From Candidatus Fonsibacter lacus (GTDB lineage: Bacteria > Pseudomonadota > Alphaproteobacteria > Pelagibacterales > Pelagibacteraceae), in the NCBI GenBank assembly GCA_010021145.1, contig RGRP01000021.1, forward strand, positions 1 to 11,430: 11,430 nt of DNA. Reading direction: 5' to 3'. Position numbers and translations under genes: made by a program. This document shows, in pieces, positions 6,208 to 11,430 of the stretch. How positions within the stretch are numbered: the stretch's first letter is position 1; each line of letters starts with the position of its first letter. The notes beneath the pieces are model-generated. The model was not told the origin of the DNA. It saw only the letters and a list, made by a program, of their open reading frames with translations, and searched no databases.

Positions 6208-7082
6208 TATTTACTAAGTGCTTTGATAAATAAATATAAAGCGCTGTGATCTAAATTAGCTCTTCCAGATTTTACAGTTTTTGCATAAAGTTCTTGTACT
6301 TTTTTTGCGATAGGCAAATGAAGTTTATATTTTTTTGCAGTTGCAATAATATTATTCATATCTTTAAGTTGGGTAGATGCTTTTCCGCCAGGTTTAAAAT
6401 TCTTAGTTAATATTCTCAGTCCATGATTTTGAAGAATTGGACCACCCGCAAAACCACGTAACATAATTTCTCTTACTGCTTTAGGATCCGCTCCTGCTGC
6501 TTCTGCTAAAATTAATGCCTCCGATACGGCCCCAATACTAATTCCAACGATTGTTTGATTTGCTAATTTTGCAACTTGTCCACATCCCGTTTTGCCAACA
6601 TAAATTGCTGTACCCATACTTTTAAATAATGGCATAACATTATTAAATATTTTTTTGTCGCCACCTACCATAATTGCAAGCGTCCCCTTTTCTGCTCCTA
6701 TGGTTCCTCCAGATACAGGGGCGTCTAAAAAAAATGCTTTTTTCTTCTTTAAAGCTTTACCAATTTCTAAAGCTGTATTTTGAGTTGTTGAACTCATGTC
6801 GATTACAATCTGACCTTTTTGTAAATATGGCTGAATTTTCTTTATAAGAATTGCTTTACAAACATCATCATTTGCAAGCATCGAAACAATTACTTTAGAA
6901 TTTTGAACTAAATCTTTTATATCCTTAAAAACTTTTGCTCCTTTCTTTTGAAGCTCTAAAGTTTTACCAGGAGTTCTATTCCAAACATTTAATTTAAATT
7001 TTTTTGATAAAATGTTTTTTGCCATAGGCAAACCCATTAAACCTGTTCCGATAAAACCAACTGTTTTGATTGAACTGCTCAT
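6207..7082 (-). CDS. NAD(P)-dependent beta-hydroxyacid dehydrogenase (HIBADH / tartronate-semialdehyde reductase family)
   Basis: Members of this family reversibly oxidise short beta-hydroxyacids such as 3-hydroxyisobutyrate, or reduce tartronate, glyoxylate or succinate semialdehyde. The 291-residue protein has the family signatures in order: GFIGTGLMGLPMAKN (9-23) for the dinucleotide, DAPVSGGTIGAEKGTLAIMVGG (120-141) for substrate, GCGQVAKLANQ (166-176) with the catalytic Lys172, and LKDMNNI (239-245). After the second beta strand the sequence is VWNRT (33-37) rather than an Asp-containing loop, which favours NADP(H), as in GLYR-type glyoxylate/succinic semialdehyde reductases (inference). 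The start ATG overlaps the DMT permease stop by 4 nt, and the hydrolase starts on its stop codon. The exact substrate cannot be read from sequence. Confidence 0.9.
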   Translation of the reverse strand: MSSSIKTVGFIGTGLMGLPMAKNILSKKFKLNVWNRTPGKTLELQKKGAKVFKDIKDLVQNSKVIVSMLANDDVCKAILIKKIQPYLQKGQIVIDMSSTTQNTALEIGKALKKKKAFFLDAPVSGGTIGAEKGTLAIMVGGDKKIFNNVMPLFKSMGTAIYVGKTGCGQVAKLANQTIVGISIGAVSEALILAEAAGADPKAVREIMLRGFAGGPILQNHGLRILTKNFKPGGKASTQLKDMNNIIATAKKYKLHLPIAKKVQELYAKTVKSGRANLDHSALYLFIKALSK

Positions 7083-7984
7083 TTAATTTTAAATAAATTT
7101 TTATTAGCTAGAATTATACCAGTTAATACAAACAAACCACCAAACCAATGAAAGCTTTGTAGTTTTTCATTGAATAAAAAATAGCCATATAACGCGCTAT
7201 AAATTGGCATTAAATAAACCACCAATCCAGTTATTGAAGCACCAACAAACTTTTGTAATTTTGAATACATTAAAAAAGCAATTATGCCTGGAAAGATTGC
7301 AGCAATCACAGTCCAAAAAACAAAGTCTTTATTAAATGAGGTCGTATAGAAAAAAGTTTCTTCAATATAATACATTGGTAATAAGCAAATAACTCCAGCA
7401 ATTGCCATAAGACCAAAACGAGTTAGAAGATCAAATTTACTTTTCCAGTTCATTAAAAATACTGAATAAACTGCCCAACTAATCATCGCTCCTGAAATCC
7501 AAATATCTCCTTTAGTAAATTGTAGTCTCATTAATGTTTCAAGCTGACCTTTGCAAACTACAATCATAATTCCAGATAAGCATAAAATCGTTCCAAATAT
7601 CTGCAATTTGCTTAACTTTTCTTTATAAATAAAAACTGAAAATAAAATGATAAATATAGGAGAGGCTGAATAAATAATTCCCATATTTACAACGCTCGTT
7701 GTAAGTCCACTGATGTATGGAAAGGCCCCACAAAATGCAAATCCGGTAAGACCGAGAGCCAATAATTTAGGTAACTCAACTAATACATCTTTCCATTGTT
7801 TTTTAAGCGAAGGGAATATGAATGGTAAAAGTATTAATGCTGCAAGCACCCATCGCCAAAATGCAAGGGAAACAGGCGGAACTAATCCTGCTGCACCACG
7901 TGCAACAGCAATATTGCCGGTCATGAATATGGGTTGAATAAATAAAAATAATAAAGGTAAAAAACTAACCTTATGATCTTTCAA
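7079..7984 (-). CDS. EamA/DMT-family permease, TTG start
   Basis: This is an integral inner-membrane transporter of the drug/metabolite superfamily with ten hydrophobic segments in 301 residues, built from two EamA repeats. Family features include PPVSLAFWRWVLAALILLP (36-54), ASPIFIILFSVFIYKEKLS (107-125) closing the first repeat, and YLMPIYSALYGYFLFNEKLQ (257-276) followed by GGLFVLTGIILAN closing the second. Such proteins export or import amino acids or other small metabolites; the substrate here is unknown. The start is a TTG at 7984. No ATG or GTG lies between it and an in-frame stop about 27 nt upstream, and the next internal Met (residue 21) would delete most of the first membrane helix. 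It overlaps the dehydrogenase by 4 nt. Confidence 0.9.
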   Translation of the reverse strand: MKDHKVSFLPLLFLFIQPIFMTGNIAVARGAAGLVPPVSLAFWRWVLAALILLPFIFPSLKKQWKDVLVELPKLLALGLTGFAFCGAFPYISGLTTSVVNMGIIYSASPIFIILFSVFIYKEKLSKLQIFGTILCLSGIMIVVCKGQLETLMRLQFTKGDIWISGAMISWAVYSVFLMNWKSKFDLLTRFGLMAIAGVICLLPMYYIEETFFYTTSFNKDFVFWTVIAAIFPGIIAFLMYSKLQKFVGASITGLVVYLMPIYSALYGYFLFNEKLQSFHWFGGLFVLTGIILANKNLFKIK

Positions 7985-8008
7985 AATTGTTCTATGGTTG
8001 CTTAGCTC

Positions 8009-8215
8009 TTATCTTTTTTTCTTATACTTGCTTGTTAAAGATAACATTCTATTAAAATCATAAAACATCATGCCAAGGGCAACTATAACTATAATAACTA
8101 CAGGAGTTGCAGCTGAAGCGCTGATTATTGATGATTTTAAAACCGAATAAGTAATTGAGCTTAGATATACAACGAAGAGTATTGCTCCAATTATAGCCGA
8201 AAATTTCCCAATCAT
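8009..8215 (-). CDS. Small membrane protein of unknown function (68 aa)
   Basis: I do not recognise this family. The 68-residue product has two hydrophobic segments (about 5-27 and 37-52) separated by a short Ser/Ala-rich loop. A polar segment DFNRM and a basic C terminus KYKKKR follow, which predicts both ends cytoplasmic. The gene fits the operon tightly, 4 nt after the amidase stop and 24 nt before the DMT permease start on the same strand, which argues that it is real. Its Shine-Dalgarno is poor, so translation is probably coupled to the amidase. It could be an accessory subunit of a neighbouring transporter or an unrelated small membrane protein. Confidence 0.65.
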   Translation of the reverse strand: MIGKFSAIIGAILFVVYLSSITYSVLKSSIISASAATPVVIIVIVALGMMFYDFNRMLSLTSKYKKKR

Positions 8216-8219
8216 ATTT

Positions 8220-9545
8220 TTATTTTTTTAATTTTTTTAAGAGCCAATTAGCTGAACGTAAAAATCTAACATCATCAAATTTTTCTCCAACCACTTGAAC
8301 TCCAAGGGGCATTTTATTAGATCCCTCAAGAATTGGCAATGAAATAGATGGCATACCAAGATATGTCCAAATAGTACAAAATTCTGGACTTCCGGTCTGT
8401 GCTAAACCTTTGGGAGCCTCACCTGTGGTTGCAGGTGTAATAATTGCATGAAAGTGATGAAAAAGTTCACTCATATTTTCATACAGAGTTTCTATATTGT
8501 CAACGGCCTCTGCGTAATCTTTTGATTTATAAGATTGTCCTCTTTCAATTGCTTCTCTTAATTTTTTTCCGATTTTATTTTTATGAGCTTCATAAAAGTA
8601 AGATAGATTATGAGCCATATCTGTTTCCATAATAATCTGCTGATAATCAAAAATTTTTTCAAAAGAGGAAGGATCTTGAAAATCAACAACATTTTTTTCT
8701 AATTTTTTTCTTAACTGATCAAAGGCTTTTTTTGATCCACTATCTAAATTCTTCCACTTTGGAGTTTGTACAAAAACAAATTTAGGATCAAAAGGATGAT
8801 CTTGTAAAACAGAAGTTTCCATATTTTCTGTTGGATAAATTTTTGTAGAAGTATCTTTTGAATCTTTGCTGATTATTATTTTGGAAATTAAACCCATGTC
8901 CTCAATTGTTCTTCCAAAAATACCAACTTGGTCTAATAAAAAAGACAATCTTAAAGCTCCGCTTCTTGAAATTAGTCCATAAGAAGGCTTGTAACCAATA
9001 ACTCCACAGTAAGATGCAGGTCTAATAACCGACCCGTTTGTTTGAGAGCCAATTGCAACAGGCGCCATAAATGAGGCAACGGCCGCGGCAGATCCGCTTG
9101 AAGAACCGCCTGGAGTCCTTGAATAATCATGAGGATTTGTAGTTTTTCCAGGATCAAAATATGCAAGTTCTGTTGTAACAGTTTTGCCCATAATGATAGC
9201 ACCCGCGTTTTTTAGTAATCTAACAACCTCAGATTCATTCCTAGAACGCTGACCTTCTTTTATGGGAGTGCCGTATCCTGTTGGCATATCATCGGTTTTG
9301 AAAATATCTTTTATGGCAATTGGTAGCCCGTGTAGTGGTCCTAAAGGTTTTCCTGACAATCTCCAATCGTCGGCTTCTTTAGCTTTTTCTAAAAAAGATT
9401 TTTTGTCAAAAAATGCCCAAGCATGAACATCTTTTTCAAACTCTTCTATTCTTTCTATAAAACTATTTGCGATATCAACTGAAGACAGTTCGCTTTTTTT
9501 AACTTTGTCTATGAGTTGTTTCGCAGATAAAAGATATGGCTTCAT
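8220..9545 (-). CDS. Amidase signature family hydrolase (stand-alone, GatA-like fold)
   Basis: Amidase-signature enzymes hydrolyse carboxamides or amide-linked substrates with a Ser-cisSer-Lys triad. The 441-residue protein shows Lys79 in LHGLPIAIKDIF, the cis-Ser at 148 in RTPGGSSSGSAAA, and the nucleophile Ser172 in GSQTNGSVIRPASYCG, 24 residues after the cis-Ser as in characterised members. GYKPSYGLISRSGA and GIFGRTIEDMG continue the conserved core, and YLGMPSISLP / MPLGVQVVGE close the fold. It is probably not the tRNA amidotransferase subunit GatA: it is somewhat short, has GSQTNGS in place of GSDTGGS, and no gatB or gatC is adjacent. Its position between a TRAP transporter and a DMT permease suggests hydrolysis of an imported amide (inference). 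The ATG at 9545 lies 31 nt after dctM. Confidence 0.92.
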   Translation of the reverse strand: MKPYLLSAKQLIDKVKKSELSSVDIANSFIERIEEFEKDVHAWAFFDKKSFLEKAKEADDWRLSGKPLGPLHGLPIAIKDIFKTDDMPTGYGTPIKEGQRSRNESEVVRLLKNAGAIIMGKTVTTELAYFDPGKTTNPHDYSRTPGGSSSGSAAAVASFMAPVAIGSQTNGSVIRPASYCGVIGYKPSYGLISRSGALRLSFLLDQVGIFGRTIEDMGLISKIIISKDSKDTSTKIYPTENMETSVLQDHPFDPKFVFVQTPKWKNLDSGSKKAFDQLRKKLEKNVVDFQDPSSFEKIFDYQQIIMETDMAHNLSYFYEAHKNKIGKKLREAIERGQSYKSKDYAEAVDNIETLYENMSELFHHFHAIITPATTGEAPKGLAQTGSPEFCTIWTYLGMPSISLPILEGSNKMPLGVQVVGEKFDDVRFLRSANWLLKKLKK

Positions 9546-9576
9546 CTACTGCTTTTTCTAAATTTTTTGATTTTTA

Positions 9577-10750
9577 TTAACCGCCCTGACCAAATAAATA
9601 GTTAGGTAACCAAGTAGATAATGGCTGGAATAAATACAAAATCACCATTGAAAGTATCACCATATAAATAAAAGGATATCCACCTTTAAAAATTTCTTTT
9701 AAACTTACTTTATCACCCTGAACTCCTTTTAGATAAAAAGCTGCCATGGCCATAGGCGGTGACAAGAAAGAAGTTTGTAAATTTAGACCAATAAGAATTC
9801 CAAAGAAATAAGGATCGATCCCATAATACTTAACTAGAGGTAAAAATATTGGAACGAAAATAATTATAATCTCTGTCCATTCTAATGGCCAACCCAGTAC
9901 AAAAATTAGTATCTGAGTAACAACTAAAAATTGCCAAGCTTCAAGATTTAGTGATTTAAAAAAAGCATCAAAAATATCTTGTCCACCAAGATATGCGAAC
10001 ACAGAAGCAAAAGATGATGATCCAACGAATAACCAAATAATCATCGTCGAAGTTCTTGCCGTTAAATAAACTGAATCCTTAAACATGTTCCAGCTCATAG
10101 TTCTGTAGAAGAAAGCAAGACCAATTGCCGGCTAGCATTAAACCTGGTAACATCGCAGCAGCAAATAATCTTAGGGGAGATAAGGCTGCAACAACTGCAT
10201 AAACAATGAACATGATGCTTGGTGGAATTAAGATACCAAGACATCCTCCGGCTGTTACAACGCCTGATGCAAATGTTTTATTGTAACCGTTGTTCACCAT
10301 TGCAGGCCAAGCAAGTAGTCCCATTAAAGTAACAACAGCACCAACAATTCCTGTTGCTGTTGAAAAAATTGCACAAGTAATTAAAGACGCAACTGCTAAT
10401 GAACCTGGAAGTTTATAAGTTGCAACTCTTATAGCATTAAATAATCTTGCAACAATTCCGGCTTTCTCAACTACATAACCCATAAATAAAAACAGAGGTA
10501 TGGCGATCAACACATGGTTTTCCATGGTCGAAAAAGCATTTTTTACAATTAAATCAAAGATTCTATTGGCGAAAATTCCAGACTCTGCAAATAATTTTGG
10601 ATCAAAGAAAGCGTAATAACCAAAAATAACTGACATCGCAAGAAGCGTGAATGCCATTGGAAAACCAAGTAAAATAATAAATACAAAAAGAGTTACCTGT
10701 AATAAACCAACCCAATTCTCAACAGTGATATTTGCTGCCCAATTCATCAT
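9577..10750 (-). pseudogene. dctM: TRAP transporter large permease (DctM), internally deleted and frameshifted
   Basis: DctM is the multi-helix channel subunit of TRAP transporters, which import organic acids and related solutes using a sodium gradient. The N-terminal half (10750 to about 10127) is typical up to residue 208: AIPLFLFMGYVVEKAG (83-98), IFSTATGIVGAVVTLMG (128-144), GGCLGILIPPSIMFIVYA (168-185) and FAAAMLPGLMLAG. It then runs into about 15 aberrant residues before a TAA at 10079. The C-terminal half is in another frame, open from 10131 and readable as AIGLAFFYRTMSWNMFKDS through TSFLSPPMAMAAFYLKG to 9577; it resembles the mannitol/chloroaromatic-type TRAP branch. Neither half contains the TPTEAAA-like motif or the helix and linker that normally separate LPGLxLA from the SW..lkdal segment. 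So central sequence is lost as well as the frame. The start overlaps dctQ by 4 nt (ATGA). It is either a true pseudogene or an assembly artefact. Confidence 0.85.
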
Positions 10751-11337
10751 GATATTAAATCCTTCACATTCTCTCCTTTTTGAACTTTTCTAAGAATCAT
10801 TTTTTCAGTTTCTTCAACATCATTTACTCTTTCCATCCATTTTCCTTCTTGGATGCAAATAATACATCTAAAAATTTCTGCGATTCCTATAATCAATAAA
10901 AGTATTCCAGCTGTTGGAATTAAACTTTTACTAAAATAGACTTGAATTTGTGCAGGGCTATTCCAACTTACTTCGTGAACTTGCCAAGCTTTTTTTGCAT
11001 AAAAATAACCCGCGTAAGTAAGAGCAAAAACCCCGGGTGCATAAAAACAGAAGAATAAAATTAAATCTAAAATTGCCTGTCCTCTTTCTGAAAGTTTATT
11101 GTAATACATATCAGCTTTAACATGTGTCTTAGTGCTCATAGCAGAAGCACCGCCCATCATAAACACGGCACCATACATTTGAATTGTAAAATCGAAAGAC
11201 CAAAGCGTAGGGGCATTAAAAAAATATCTCATGATAACTTCGTACATCACTGCTGCTGTAAGAATAAAAATACACCAAGCAAATGCTCTACCAATCCAAA
11301 CGACAAATTGATCTGCGAAGTTAATGTAGGCCTTCAA
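10747..11337 (-). CDS. dctQ: TRAP transporter small permease (DctQ), TTG start
   Basis: DctQ is the four-helix membrane subunit that pairs with DctM in TRAP uptake systems. The 196-residue protein has hydrophobic segments at about 12-34, 50-66, 88-112 and 137-159. It carries the family pattern MRYFFNAPTLWSFDF (36-50) followed by GGASAMSTKTHVKADMYYNK (62-81), where the His-Val-x-x-Asp element is typical. The last 35 residues form a charged cytoplasmic tail. The start is a TTG at 11337, supported by a strong AGGGGG Shine-Dalgarno at 11343-11348; the next in-frame Met (residue 31) would remove helix 1. The stop overlaps the dctM ATG. No dctP is inside the window; it may lie just to the right. 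Confidence 0.9.
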   Translation of the reverse strand: MKAYINFADQFVVWIGRAFAWCIFILTAAVMYEVIMRYFFNAPTLWSFDFTIQMYGAVFMMGGASAMSTKTHVKADMYYNKLSERGQAILDLILFFCFYAPGVFALTYAGYFYAKKAWQVHEVSWNSPAQIQVYFSKSLIPTAGILLLIIGIAEIFRCIICIQEGKWMERVNDVEETEKMILRKVQKGENVKDLIS

Positions 11338-11342
11338 AAAAT

Positions 11343-11348
11343 CCCCCT
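11343..11348 (-). promoter_or_regulatory. Shine-Dalgarno deciding the dctQ TTG start
   Basis: On the minus strand AGGGGG lies 5 nt before the TTG at 11337. It stands out in A-rich surroundings and supports translation from this non-ATG codon. Confidence 0.7.
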
Positions 11349-11369
11349 TAATTTTTTAAAACTCAAAAC

Positions 11370-11397
11370 AAACTAATACTATTTGTTATCAAGTCAA
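11370..11397 (-). promoter_or_regulatory. Weak candidate promoter for dctQ operon
   Basis: On the minus strand TTGACT (11397-11392) is followed after 16 nt by TAGTTT (11375-11370), a good -35 but a poor -10. It lies between the terminator hairpin at 11408-11430 and dctQ, where a promoter or read-through segment would be expected. Chance occurrence is quite possible in this A+T-rich sequence. Confidence 0.25.
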
Positions 11398-11407
11398 ACT
11401 TAAAATA

Positions 11408-11430
11408 AAGGGCGCAAGTTATGCGCCCTT
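11408..11430 (-). terminator. Rho-independent terminator of the preceding (off-window) gene
   Basis: A perfect 9-bp inverted repeat, AAGGGCGCA against TGCGCCCTT with a 5-nt loop, reaches the right edge. On the minus strand it is followed by TATTTTAAG, a U-rich tail, so it most likely ends a minus-strand gene to the right. In TRAP operons dctP often precedes dctQ, and a partial terminator between them would let the binding protein be made in excess of the permeases (inference). The gene itself is not visible. Confidence 0.75.

Noticed and set aside
8972..9202. Minus-strand 76-codon frame overlapping the amidase core.
   Set aside because: It is an alternative frame of the conserved amidase signature region, with low-complexity Leu/Gln composition and no independent support.
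9577..10098. Treating the C-terminal dctM frame (ATG at 10098) as an independent gene.
   Set aside because: Its sequence is only the second half of a DctM permease, and homology continues upstream of that ATG in the same frame (AIGLAFFYRT).
10079..10135. Programmed ribosomal frameshift joining the two dctM halves.
   Set aside because: No slippery run or stop-codon-stalling motif was seen at the junction, and the missing central motif is better explained by deletion or assembly collapse.

Overview
The window is a compact, strongly A+T-rich stretch of bacterial chromosome. It has almost no intergenic space and many 1-4 nt gene overlaps. The gene content and the order ffh-rpsP-trmD-rplS-leuC point to an alphaproteobacterium. 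Together with the base composition and streamlining, they suggest the SAR11 / Pelagibacterales group. That assignment is an inference from style and gene content, not a database match.

Left part (1-3474, minus strand): a housekeeping operon read right to left. It contains ffh (SRP GTPase), rpsP (ribosomal protein S16), trmD (tRNA m1G37 methyltransferase), rplS (ribosomal protein L19) and the first 137 codons of leuC (isopropylmalate isomerase large subunit), which runs off the window. rimM, commonly found between rpsP and trmD, is absent. S16 and L19 both carry long low-complexity C-terminal tails.

Middle (3475-3652): the only sizeable internal intergenic region. It separates the divergent ffh and dapF genes. 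On the ffh side it folds into three perfect hairpins, with a possible pseudoknot touching the ffh Shine-Dalgarno sequence and a plausible promoter just upstream. It looks like a structured 5' leader of the ffh operon and is the best candidate here for an unrecognised regulatory element.

3653-5398 (plus strand): dapF (lysine and peptidoglycan precursor synthesis) followed 6 nt later by ftsY (SRP receptor). The two GTPases of co-translational membrane targeting therefore lie about 1 kb apart in divergent units. ftsY ends convergently, overlapping the next gene by 4 nt.

5395-11337 (minus strand): an accessory transport and metabolism operon read right to left. It holds dctQ and dctM (TRAP transporter membrane subunits), an amidase-signature hydrolase, a 68-aa membrane protein, an EamA/DMT permease, a beta-hydroxyacid dehydrogenase and a membrane-anchored alpha/beta hydrolase. 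dctM is broken: its two halves are in different frames and the central part containing the family's TPTEAAA-type motif is missing. This indicates an out-of-frame internal deletion or an assembly collapse. A rho-independent terminator at the right edge probably ends the preceding gene, plausibly the dctP binding protein.

No tRNA, rRNA, CRISPR array, insertion sequence or phage gene was seen. Apart from the ffh leader and the damaged dctM, the window looks like ordinary streamlined chromosome.
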